From Gemmatimonadota bacterium (GTDB lineage Bacteria > Gemmatimonadota > Gemmatimonadetes > Gemmatimonadales > GWC2-71-9): DNA of 10,667 nt. A program made the position numbers and the translations under genes. Of this stretch, positions 1 to 6,408 are shown piece by piece. The first letter of the stretch is position 1, and each line of letters opens with the position of its first letter. The DNA lies in the NCBI GenBank assembly GCA_004357415.1, contig SMVY01000113.1, forward strand, positions 1 through 10,667. Direction: 5' to 3'. The notes beneath the pieces were generated by a model that saw nothing but the letters and a program-made list of their open reading frames with translations, had not been told where the DNA came from and did not search any database.

Positions 1-225
1 GGGGGCCGGATTGACCGCCAGGATCTCGTCGGCAATGCGAAGGCACTCGGCCGTCGAGAGGTCGTTGTCAGTACTCTCAGCCGGGCCGGCGGCAATATAG
101 CAGTGGGCGCACTCCAAGTTGCACCGGCGCGTCAGGTTCCAAGCCACCACATGCGGAATGTGGCCAGACACACTGCGATCCGTGTCCGGGGATTCCCCCA
201 GGACTTCAAGTGGAGCTACCGACAT
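1..225 (-). CDS. Radical SAM protein, N-terminal 75 residues (runs off left edge)
   Basis: The reading frame opens at an ATG at 225 and stays open to the window edge. It encodes a short leader, then WNLTRRCNLECAHCY, with Cys35, Cys39 and Cys42 forming the CX3CX2C motif. That motif binds the [4Fe-4S] cluster that cleaves S-adenosylmethionine. The preceding stretch (HIPHVVAWNLTRRC) resembles the beginning of NirJ/AhbC/AhbD and PqqE-type radical SAM enzymes, several of which modify haem side chains or peptides. The substrate cannot be read from this fragment. It lies 38 bp after the USP/PCP_red gene on the same strand, so co-transcription is likely. The Shine-Dalgarno is poor (a CAGG abuts the ATG), but no other in-frame start lies between the upstream stop and this ATG. 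The CX3CX2C class is certain; a role in haem, haem d1 or maturation of a neighbouring protein is inference. Confidence 0.85.
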   Translation of the reverse strand, partial: MSVAPLEVLGESPDTDRSVSGHIPHVVAWNLTRRCNLECAHCYIAAGPAESTDNDLSTAECLRIADEILAVNPAP

Positions 226-263
226 CCTGCCATACTGCTTATCTCCGGCGTTTCGGCGCGTTG

Positions 264-2240
264 TTACCTGCTCCCCTCCCCCTGCTTCATCAACTCTTCG
301 ACCGCCGCCTTCGCTTCCTTGGGTGATACCGTCTTGAAATCGACAGGGCACTCCGACATCTGCTCTTCGATGTCCCGAATGGGGCAGCGAGTCATCCCGG
401 AGGCCTTGGCCTCTTCGATGAATTTCCGCATTTCCGGCGACAGCGCGTCACCGCCTTCCGCCTCTGCCTTGATCTGCTTGGCCCGCAGTTCGCGGAACAT
501 ACCCATCATGGTTTCGGCATCGAATTCGTCGGCTTCGATCATGGCCTGCTTGTTTTCGTCCATCACCGCCGTGGTGATACGCCAGATATCGTGGCCCTTG
601 GCGAATCGCTCGACGGTCATCCTGGCCAACGGCCGGGCGATCAACGGCACCACCTTGAGGCGGTCGAAGCCTTCCTCCGTCCACACCGGTGGGTCTTCCA
701 CGGAGCGAGGCCGTGTCGTTGCGTGCGGGGTCTGAGGACAGGCCACTTCGACAGTTGCTCCAGCGGGTTCGGCGTCATCGTCCCGGCCCAGAACGAGTGT
801 CTTGGCCATCTGTTCCTCGGCCTTGACCTCCGCACGGGCCAGTTCCTCGGCGTCGCCGATCCCCATGATCAGTTGCATGTGGGTGGGCAGCAGTTTCTGA
901 ATGGCCTGGTCCAGCCAGTGCTTGGTCACCATCGCGCCGCCCTGCTCGATGGTGTACTCCTCGACTGCCCGGCGGGCGATGCCCTGGGCGAACGGGGGAA
1001 CCCGCTGGATGCGTACCTCGGCGTCGGGGGCCCACTCTAGGCCGGCCTCGCCATCCTCTTCGATCCAGGGGATGTCTTCCGGCGTGATGCCTTCGATGCC
1101 CGTCACTAGCACGTTGGCCAGCGCCATCCGAATGAGGTTCTCGGTTTGCGACCCCATCTCGGTGCCTTCGATGCGGTGTCCCCCGTGGCGACCGATTATC
1201 AACAACGTCGGCTCGATCTCTTCCACCCACTGCAGGATCACCTGAAACGGCTTGCCGACGAGAATCTGGCTCTGGACCTCGACGTCGGGGAACTCCTGCG
1301 CCATCACCTCGGCGCGCTTGATGTTGGTCTGGCAAAGTTTGAGCAGGCCCTTGTCGATGATGTTGTTGTGCAGTTCCTCCTGTTCCTCGAACTTGAAGAC
1401 CTTCCCGGCTTTCACCGACAGAACATCCTTGATGTTATTGAACACCGCGTGGTGGTATTCCACATCGAAGGCGCTGCACAGGTACAGCGTGGCACCGTAG
1501 GTCTGGGCCAGCTCCAGACCGACCCGCATGGCCTTGTAGCTGTACGACGACCCGTCGACGCACACCATTATCTTGCCCGACCGCAACGGCCGCTCGTTCT
1601 TGACGATGAGCATGTCCTTGGTGATGCTCCGCGCCGCCCGGGCCACGACCCCGCCGAGTTGTGAATGCGGCTGTTGGCCGATGCCATGCGCTCCCATGGC
1701 CACGAGATCGTATTGGCGGCCACTGCTCCCGGCGAGTTTCTCGTCCTGGGTTTCGTCCTCTCCGACGATGCGGCCATCCTCTCCCAGTCGCACGTCGGAT
1801 CGGACCCGCTCACCGCCATCGTAGTTGACCGCAACGTCGGCGTCGAATCCGATGAGACTGGGAAGTTGGCCCTCACCGCGATTCACCTCGTTGATCAACT
1901 CTTCGTAATTGATCCCCTCCAGTAATTGCCGACGCAGCGGCACACCGGCCACGGAGCATCGTTTTTCCACCTTATCTAGGAAGGAATCCGAGATCAGTTG
2001 CAACCCCTTCTCGATCAGCTTGTCATGGATCCTGCGCTGCCGCTTGATCTCTTTAGGGGTCTGGAATTGCGCGGGAAGGCCGGTCTCCAACTGACGGAAT
2101 CGCACGTCGTGAAGCCGGGCCGCGTACACGTGAGTCCCGGTGATACGCCCGTCCGACTCGGCGCACAGCTCCAGGGCCCGGTCCACCGCCCAGTCGGAAC
2201 ACGCAGAATTATCTACCGGCACTAGGACTTCATGGTACAT
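264..2240 (-). CDS. Tandem universal stress protein domains fused to two PCP_red-like segments (658 aa)
   Basis: Two UspA-type nucleotide-binding domains come first. Domain 1 (about 1-214) begins YHEVLVPVD, carries an acidic insertion at about 120-176, and has GAHG at 183-186 followed nine residues later by GG. Domain 2 (about 221-381) begins KIMVCVDGS and has the full ATP-binding pattern GRHG (350-353), nine residues, then G363-S364. A PCP_red-like segment follows at about 403-446 (WAPDAEVRIQRVPPF, then VTKHWLDQA). A second, more diverged one lies at 520-567 (WTEEGFDRLKVVP). The acidic C-terminal tail has two Cys-Pro pairs at 619 and 631. I chose the ATG at 2240 because the USP fold starts there and GGGAG precedes it; an upstream GTG at 2318 only adds an unlikely leader. 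USP domains usually sense ATP or stress, and PCP_red occurs in BchB-type reductases and in stand-alone proteins of unclear function. A cytoplasmic regulatory or scaffolding role beside the neighbouring PCP_red/Fe-S genes is inference. Confidence 0.82.
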   Translation of the reverse strand: MYHEVLVPVDNSACSDWAVDRALELCAESDGRITGTHVYAARLHDVRFRQLETGLPAQFQTPKEIKRQRRIHDKLIEKGLQLISDSFLDKVEKRCSVAGVPLRRQLLEGINYEELINEVNRGEGQLPSLIGFDADVAVNYDGGERVRSDVRLGEDGRIVGEDETQDEKLAGSSGRQYDLVAMGAHGIGQQPHSQLGGVVARAARSITKDMLIVKNERPLRSGKIMVCVDGSSYSYKAMRVGLELAQTYGATLYLCSAFDVEYHHAVFNNIKDVLSVKAGKVFKFEEQEELHNNIIDKGLLKLCQTNIKRAEVMAQEFPDVEVQSQILVGKPFQVILQWVEEIEPTLLIIGRHGGHRIEGTEMGSQTENLIRMALANVLVTGIEGITPEDIPWIEEDGEAGLEWAPDAEVRIQRVPPFAQGIARRAVEEYTIEQGGAMVTKHWLDQAIQKLLPTHMQLIMGIGDAEELARAEVKAEEQMAKTLVLGRDDDAEPAGATVEVACPQTPHATTRPRSVEDPPVWTEEGFDRLKVVPLIARPLARMTVERFAKGHDIWRITTAVMDENKQAMIEADEFDAETMMGMFRELRAKQIKAEAEGGDALSPEMRKFIEEAKASGMTRCPIRDIEEQMSECPVDFKTVSPKEAKAAVEELMKQGEGSR

Positions 2241-2346
2241 AGCGCTCCCAGCGACCGGGTGACGGTCGTTTGAGGATCGGCCAGCAATATTGACAACCTG
2301 TCTCGCTGCAACAGGCACAGGATGGGCTTGTCAAGACGGACCCTGC

Positions 2347-2362
2347 CGCCGGTACTACGGCG
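2347..2362. repeat. Short inverted repeat in the USP/PCP_red leader
   Basis: The arms CGCCG and CGGCG (5 bp each) flank a 6-nt centre. It sits about 30-45 nt downstream of the predicted transcription start. It could be an operator half-site pair or a small RNA hairpin. No T-run follows it in either direction, so it is not a terminator. In GC-rich DNA a repeat this short can arise by chance. Confidence 0.3.
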
Positions 2363-2398
2363 AAATACAACCTTTCTGATCCCTTTACCCCACGCGCG

Positions 2399-2427
2399 AG
2401 TATTCAACCCAATAGGCACGCTGTCAA
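2399..2427 (-). promoter_or_regulatory. Candidate sigma70-type promoter for the USP/PCP_red gene
   Basis: Reading leftward, a perfect -35 box TTGACA (2427-2422) is followed by a 17-nt spacer and the -10-like AATACT (2404-2399, four of six consensus positions). Transcription would start near 2392, leaving a leader of about 150 nt before the ATG at 2240. The spacing is optimal and the location fits a separate transcription unit downstream of the haem operon. This is a motif match by eye only. Confidence 0.5.
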
Positions 2428-2440
2428 GTCTGTGTGGGTA

Positions 2441-2689
2441 TCACGATGGCACGAGACAGTGGCCGCTGGCGTCGATTACCGTCAGGGCATCGACCGGACA
2501 CGACTCGCACGCTTGGAGCAACGCATCCCGAGACACGGCCTCCGGCGTCGCGAACACGGCGATCCCGTCCTCATCGAGGACGAACGCCGCGGCGCCTTCG
2601 CCGATACAGTCGCCGAAGCCGACACACAATGTCCTGTCAATCCGGACAACGAGATCGTGAATCCGGCGTTCGGTCTCAGGTGGGCTCAC
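2441..2689 (-). CDS. Small ferredoxin with three clear cluster cysteines (82 aa)
   Basis: The protein resembles single-cluster ferredoxins. Its first motif is CVGFGDC (Cys22 and Cys28), followed by the family pattern AFVLDEDGIAVF and a closing CESCPVDAL (Cys61, Cys64). The position that would supply the middle cysteine of a CX2CX2C motif is Phe25. The certain ligands are therefore Cys22, Cys28 and Cys64, as in [3Fe-4S] ferredoxins that serve cytochromes P450; Cys61 and Cys78 are extra. The start is a GTG at 2689 whose GTGA overlaps the stop of the PCP_red gene by 4 nt, and GGAGG (2694-2698) lies 4 nt upstream. A longer ORF on the same frame begins at 2848 inside the PCP_red gene and has no ferredoxin character there. 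As last gene of the run, it is a plausible electron donor for an enzyme of the operon; the partner is unknown. Confidence 0.85.
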   Translation of the reverse strand: MSPPETERRIHDLVVRIDRTLCVGFGDCIGEGAAAFVLDEDGIAVFATPEAVSRDALLQACESCPVDALTVIDASGHCLVPS

Positions 2690-3117
2690 ATCTCCTCCAG
2701 GCCGAGATCGACCCGGGCCTGATCCATCACCTCCGGCGTGATGACCTGGATTCCGCGCTCGGAGGCCCACTCGGAATAGATCTTCTTGACCATGCCTCGG
2801 ACGAATCCGGGCACTCGGGCCAACCGTTCCTCGCTCGTCGAGGCCCACGTCGGCCTGCCTGAAGGATCGTCAACAAAGGCATCGTCTCGCCCCTCGAGGG
2901 TTTGCCGCACCAACTCCATCGGCTGCTGGTCGAGGGTCCGGCCACCCACCTTGACGCCCAGAGACCCCACCAGCTGAGTTTCCATTGGATTGGCCAACAT
3001 CGCCATCCGATGGCCACAGGCCGGGCATACGTATGAGGCGGTAAAGGTGCCGTCACCGGGCTCTTGCCGGTCCTCATACGTCATCTGTTCATCGCAGTCG
3101 ATACACAAGAACTTCAC
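2686..3117 (-). CDS. Zinc-ribbon plus PCP_red domain protein (143 aa)
   Basis: The N-terminus (1-40) is a probable zinc ribbon with Cys5-x2-Cys8 and Cys31-x2-Cys34 (CIDC and CPAC). A linker follows, then a C-terminal PCP_red domain at about 91-137. Its hallmarks are an initial Trp, EERLARVPGFVRGMV, and ITPEVMDQAR near the end. PCP_red was defined at the C-terminus of the B subunit of light-independent protochlorophyllide reductase but also occurs in small proteins of non-phototrophs, where its job is not settled. The start is a GTG whose GTGA overlaps the mrp stop. The gene sits between an Mrp-type Fe-S carrier and a ferredoxin, with the genes for the last haem steps upstream. A role in Fe-S or tetrapyrrole redox chemistry is therefore reasonable but unproven. 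No other chlorophyll biosynthesis gene is present. Confidence 0.85.
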   Translation of the reverse strand: MKFLCIDCDEQMTYEDRQEPGDGTFTASYVCPACGHRMAMLANPMETQLVGSLGVKVGGRTLDQQPMELVRQTLEGRDDAFVDDPSGRPTWASTSEERLARVPGFVRGMVKKIYSEWASERGIQVITPEVMDQARVDLGLEEM

Positions 3118-3944
3118 GAGGCCCTCCCGAGAACCGCCTGGACCGTGGAGGCCAGCGCCTCCTGACCGGGGCCGTCACCGTGGGGACAGAAGGGCAGGCG
3201 GCCAAGCAAAGGTACCCCGAACTCATCGGCCAATGCCTGACCTGCCGCACCATCGAACAGCGGCTGGACGCTGGCGCAGCCGGGGCAGCGATAGCCACTC
3301 ATGTTCTCGATGACACCGAGAATCGGCACGTCTGCGTCCCGCGCCGCCCGCAACGAACGGGCGACCGAGCGCCGAGCTTCATCGCTGGGAATGGTGACCG
3401 CGATGATACCGGCGAGCGACGGTACCAGGTCGTACAGATCCGTCACGCCGTCGGTCCCGGGGGGCAGGTCTACCAGCAGCAGGTCGAGCGAGCCCCACGC
3501 GACGTCACTCAGGAATTCACGCAAGGCTCCAATCTCCAGGAGGCCACGCCAGACGGCTGGGTCACCTGCCGAGGACCGCCACTGCAACGGCCGTCCTTCA
3601 TCGAGTAGTAGATCAGTGGAAAAAACCGCGATGCCGTCGGCCGCGATGCTGGGCTCTATCCCTGATTCACCGACACGAAGCGGTCCACGCGCCCCAAGCA
3701 GACGAGCCACGGTAGGGCTCCGGAGATCGGCGTCCAGCACTCCCACCCGGCTGGTAGACGCCACCGCTCGAGCCAACCAACTGGTCAGGTAGCTCTTCCC
3801 GACGCCACCTTTGCCACTCATGACGGCTACCACTCGGCCCACCGTCTGCAGACGCTCCGTGACCCGGTCGCGCTGGGCTTTCACCTGAGCGCCAAGCTGC
3901 GACCGGTCTTCACCGGTCACTTGGTGATACGTCCGATAGGTCAC
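3114..3944 (-). CDS. mrp: Mrp/NBP35-family ATP-binding protein, probable Fe-S cluster carrier (276 aa)
   Basis: The P-loop ATPase begins after a roughly 35-residue leader. It has the deviant Walker A GKGGVGKS at 44-51, the acidic DAD at 71-73, LPPGTDG at 160-166, and the family segment VIENMSGYRCPGC at 211-223, whose Cys220 and Cys223 form the CXXC that bridges an Fe-S cluster in Mrp/ApbC/NBP35 dimers. These cytoplasmic proteins assemble or carry [4Fe-4S] clusters to apoproteins. I chose the GTG at 3944: its GTGA overlaps the upstream stop by 4 nt and GGGTGGG lies at a suitable distance. A GTG at 3953 would add three residues but has no well-spaced ribosome-binding site. The N-terminal DUF59/MIP18 domain found in many bacterial Mrp proteins is absent. 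Genes for a PCP_red protein and a ferredoxin follow directly, so it may deliver clusters to one of them or to the Rieske domain encoded upstream. Confidence 0.9.
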   Translation of the reverse strand: MTYRTYHQVTGEDRSQLGAQVKAQRDRVTERLQTVGRVVAVMSGKGGVGKSYLTSWLARAVASTSRVGVLDADLRSPTVARLLGARGPLRVGESGIEPSIAADGIAVFSTDLLLDEGRPLQWRSSAGDPAVWRGLLEIGALREFLSDVAWGSLDLLLVDLPPGTDGVTDLYDLVPSLAGIIAVTIPSDEARRSVARSLRAARDADVPILGVIENMSGYRCPGCASVQPLFDGAAGQALADEFGVPLLGRLPFCPHGDGPGQEALASTVQAVLGRAS

Positions 3945-4303
3945 AAGTCCCACCCTGCCCGGGCCAGCATGGCGAGGTTGATCATGACCACCAGAAGGGC
4001 CGTGCCGTAGAACGCCGGAGCGAGTAGCTGATCAGTGGTCGGCAAGAACGTCCCGCCGATGAGCGTCGGCACCCGCAGGGCTGCGATGAACCACACCACC
4101 CGCGCGACCCAGGCGTTGTGCCACTTCCATAGGGCCCAGAATACGACACCGACTACTACCGGGCCGACCAGCAACCAGATCCACCCCGGCCCCATTCGTT
4201 CCGGCAGTATTCCCTGACGCCACATCTGAAACGTGGCGCCTTCATAGAGTATCCCGACATGGAGGTAGACGAAGGCGGCCTGCCGAAACTTCTGCTCGCG
4301 CAT
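3941..4303 (-). CDS. Small integral membrane protein of unknown function (120 aa)
   Basis: I do not recognise this family. The protein has three clear hydrophobic segments at about 40-60, 66-85 and 95-115. An amphipathic or partly hydrophobic stretch lies at about 9-22. Tryptophan is frequent (for example WIWLLVG and WALWKWHNAW), and His15 and His62 lie in or beside the membrane segments, where haem or metal binding is conceivable but not shown. The ATG at 4303 has a GGGGG tract 5-10 nt upstream; an in-frame start 66 nt earlier adds only a non-hydrophobic leader. The gene follows hemG/Y by 72 bp and overlaps mrp through GTGA. It lacks the motifs of HemJ, the membrane protoporphyrinogen oxidase. 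A membrane anchor or docking partner for the haem enzymes is speculation from position. Confidence 0.7.
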   Translation of the reverse strand: MREQKFRQAAFVYLHVGILYEGATFQMWRQGILPERMGPGWIWLLVGPVVVGVVFWALWKWHNAWVARVVWFIAALRVPTLIGGTFLPTTDQLLAPAFYGTALLVVMINLAMLARAGWDL

Positions 4304-4375
4304 GAAACCCCCGTCAACCGTGAATGAAGTGAACTGGCTTAATCTTCCGACCATTGCCGCCGGCCGCAAGAGACA

Positions 4376-5479
4376 TCATTGGGCGGGTGCCCTCGACCCC
4401 GCTTGGAGTATGGCCTCGGCGGCGGCGTAGCCCGACCGGACCGCTCCGTCCAGGCCGCTTCGAGCCACGGACGCGCCAGCCAGCGCCACCCGGCCGAGGC
4501 GCTGCAAAGGTGCCAGGGCCGCCGCCAGGACCGCTTCGTGGTCCGACGCATACCTGGGGATGGCAGTAGGCCACGATACCACCCGGGTATAGAGGGCGTC
4601 TCCTTTCAGGCCGATGATCCGCTCCAGATAGTGCTGGGTCCGTTCCACCCACGGCTCCGGGTCTCCCACCCCGCCAGCCGGTGGTCGATAGAACGCTCGA
4701 AGAACGCATCGATTCGAGGGAGCCCGACCGGCCCACTTCGACGAGGCGAAGCTGCACGCCCGCAACCCCGCCGGTGCGGCGGTATCCTCCACCACGATAC
4801 CGGTGGCATCGAGCGGATGGCGAACGTGGTCCTTGTCCACCACAAGCGTCACCGACAGTGTCGACACCGTCCCTAGCCTCTGGAGCGTGTGTGCCGCTGC
4901 CGGATCGACCGCCTGGAACACCGTCCCCGCAGCGGTGGCCGGGAGCGCCACAATCACGCCATCGGCCTCGAACGACGTCCCCGCGCCTGAGTGCACGAGC
5001 CACCCCCCTGATGGCCGGCCGTCAGCGGGCTCGACCGCCTCGACCGGAGTCGTCAGCCGAATGCGGTCTTGCCCGATGGCTGCGGCCAAGGCTGCTACCA
5101 AACTCCCCATCCCGCGGCGGAGGCTCTGGAGTCCTCGGCCCCAATCCGCGGGGCGGGCCTGAATCCCCAGCCGTCGGCCCGCCTCTCCTGGTGGCACCTC
5201 ACGCAGGACCCCGTCTTCGGCCACGAGTGCCCGCGAGACGGTTTGGGATATGACCTCGGTGGCAAGGCCCAAACGGCCGCACACCTCGTGGAGGGCCGGG
5301 CTGTGCGCCACGAAGCCCTCGGCGCCATGTTCCAGCAGGCAGTCCGCCACGTGCTCGGTCAGGATCTGTCCTCCCAGGCGAGACGAGGCTTCGAGGAGTA
5401 CCACCTCTGCTCCTTGAGCCCTTGCCCGCCACGCGGCGCACAAGCCGGCCACTCCACCACCGACCACCACGATCCTCAC
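4376..5479 (-). CDS. hemY: HemG/HemY-type (CgoX-like) porphyrinogen oxidase lacking most of the central domain (367 aa)
   Basis: The N-terminus is a Rossmann FAD site, RIVVVGGGVAGLCAAW at 2-17, then a Glu-ending strand VVLLE (26-30) and RLGG. The C-terminus has family signatures: the segment from Trp303 through AIPRY (W-x3-AIPRYASDHE), and ALAGASVARSGLDGAVRSG at 332-350, the second FAD-contacting motif. Such enzymes take six electrons from protoporphyrinogen IX or, in the CPD route, from coproporphyrinogen III. Family members are usually about 450-480 residues. Here VPP (95-97) is joined to RRGMGSLVAAL (121-131) by about 25 residues, where the family normally has a helical membrane- and substrate-binding domain of about 100. 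The frame is continuous, so this is not a frameshift. The GTG start at 5479 overlaps the hemH stop (GTGA) and GAGGGG lies upstream. Adjacent hemH and hemQ favour coproporphyrinogen as substrate, but activity of the short form is uncertain. Confidence 0.85.
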   Translation of the reverse strand: MRIVVVGGGVAGLCAAWRARAQGAEVVLLEASSRLGGQILTEHVADCLLEHGAEGFVAHSPALHEVCGRLGLATEVISQTVSRALVAEDGVLREVPPGEAGRRLGIQARPADWGRGLQSLRRGMGSLVAALAAAIGQDRIRLTTPVEAVEPADGRPSGGWLVHSGAGTSFEADGVIVALPATAAGTVFQAVDPAAAHTLQRLGTVSTLSVTLVVDKDHVRHPLDATGIVVEDTAAPAGLRACSFASSKWAGRAPSNRCVLRAFYRPPAGGVGDPEPWVERTQHYLERIIGLKGDALYTRVVSWPTAIPRYASDHEAVLAAALAPLQRLGRVALAGASVARSGLDGAVRSGYAAAEAILQAGSRAPAQ

Positions 5480-6408
5480 GCCGCCCACCCCTCGGCGCGG
5501 GCCGCTTCCTCCACCAAGGCGGCGAGGGCCTCGATCAACAACGGGCTCGCGTTGAGGGAGGCCGTTCGCTCCAACTGGATTCCCGACGCGGCGGCGAGCC
5601 GCCGGTATTCGATGTCGACGTCGTACAGCACCTCCAAGTGGTCGCTCACAAACCCTATGGGGCACACCAGGAGATGCCGACTGCCGGCGGCGGCCAGCGA
5701 TTGGATGACATCGGCTGCATCCGGGCCGAGCCACGGGCCACCGGCCTGCCCGGCGCTCTGATAGGCGAAGCGGTGGGGCCGGTGGCGGGGTGCGATCCGA
5801 CTGAGCACTCCGGCTACACTGGCCCGCAGTTGCTCTTCATAGAGATCGCCATCCGCTAGGATGCGCTCCGGAAGGCTGTGCGCGGTAAACAGGATCGTGA
5901 CCTCATCGCGGACGCCGGCCGGGAAACGGTCCAGCCCTTCCCGCACCCGTTCGGCGACCGCGTCGAGGAATCCGGGGTGATCGAACCACTGCCGCACCAT
6001 CGTGGTGGCGATGTCACCCCGGGCCTCTTCGATCCGCTGGACGTAGGCGCCGACGCTAATGGTCGAGAAGTGGGGAGCGAGGGCCAGCGCGACGACGCGG
6101 GTGACGCGGTCGGCGTGTATCTGTCGGAACACGTCGCGAATGTAGGGATGCCAGTGTCGCATCCCCAGATACACGGGCACGGTGCCTCCCAGAGCGCTGG
6201 CCAGGGCGGCAGCCTGTTCGGTGGTGCGTTCGAGGAGCGGAGAGCCACCTCCTATAGCCTGATAACGCTGTTGGAAGGCCGTCACCATTTCGGGGGACGT
6301 TGGCCGGCCTCCGCGAACGTCGAGCAAATACGGTTCGACGTCGTCGACCGTGGAAGGAGCACCGTAGGCGACGAGCAACACCCCGAACGGCGCCTCATGA
6401 ACGGACAA
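5476..6408 (-). CDS. hemH: Ferrochelatase, probably coproporphyrin ferrochelatase CpfC (310 aa)
   Basis: This inserts ferrous iron into a porphyrin, coproporphyrin III if the neighbours define the route. Visible signatures are VLLVAYGAP (10-18), GMRHWHPYI (82-90), TAHSLPERI (175-183) with the catalytic His177, AYQSAGQAGGPWLGPD (215-230), and CPIGFVSDHLEVLYDVD (249-265) with the conserved Glu259. The length equals that of the soluble Bacillus-type enzyme, with no C-terminal [2Fe-2S] extension or membrane tail. The start is probably the TTG at 6408, which overlaps the hemQ gene by 14 nt and is preceded by a GGGACGGG tract. An in-frame GTG at 6381 is the alternative and would trim nine residues without touching the fold. 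The stop is shared with the GTG start of hemG/Y, which indicates translational coupling. Confidence 0.95.
   Translation of the reverse strand: MSVHEAPFGVLLVAYGAPSTVDDVEPYLLDVRGGRPTSPEMVTAFQQRYQAIGGGSPLLERTTEQAAALASALGGTVPVYLGMRHWHPYIRDVFRQIHADRVTRVVALALAPHFSTISVGAYVQRIEEARGDIATTMVRQWFDHPGFLDAVAERVREGLDRFPAGVRDEVTILFTAHSLPERILADGDLYEEQLRASVAGVLSRIAPRHRPHRFAYQSAGQAGGPWLGPDAADVIQSLAAAGSRHLLVCPIGFVSDHLEVLYDVDIEYRRLAAASGIQLERTASLNASPLLIEALAALVEEAARAEGWAA

Larger units (their letters stand above)
2241..2440. other. 200 bp intergenic region upstream of the USP/PCP_red gene
   Basis: No convincing coding frame lies here. It separates the ferredoxin stop (2441) from the USP/PCP_red start (2240) on the minus strand. 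It contains the promoter at 2399-2427, a short inverted repeat at 2347-2362 and a GGGAG ribosome-binding site just before the start codon. I see no hairpin plus T-run that would terminate the upstream operon, so some read-through from the haem operon is possible. Confidence 0.7.

Noticed and set aside
103..735. Plus-strand open frames opposite the radical SAM and USP genes
   Set aside because: They lack recognisable motifs and lie antisense to genes with clear domains; such shadow frames are common in GC-rich DNA.
2686..3117. Subunit of light-independent protochlorophyllide reductase (BchB)
   Set aside because: Only the short PCP_red domain is present, without the nitrogenase-like catalytic part, and no bchL, bchN or other chlorophyll gene is visible.
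3941..4303. HemJ-type membrane protoporphyrinogen oxidase
   Set aside because: It is shorter than HemJ and I cannot find the conserved HemJ His/Arg/Trp motifs.
4304..4375. Terminator or promoter in the 72 bp gap after hemG/Y
   Set aside because: Only a 4-bp stem around a GC-rich core is seen, with no T-run, and there is no paired -35/-10 element.
4376..5479. Frameshifted hemG/Y pseudogene
   Set aside because: The N- and C-terminal family motifs are in the same uninterrupted frame, with good overlaps to its neighbours; the missing part is an in-frame absence.
4376..5734. Longer 452-residue version of the HemG/Y protein
   Set aside because: The extra N-terminal 85 residues read through hemH in another frame and look random; the FAD motif begins right after the GTG at 5479.
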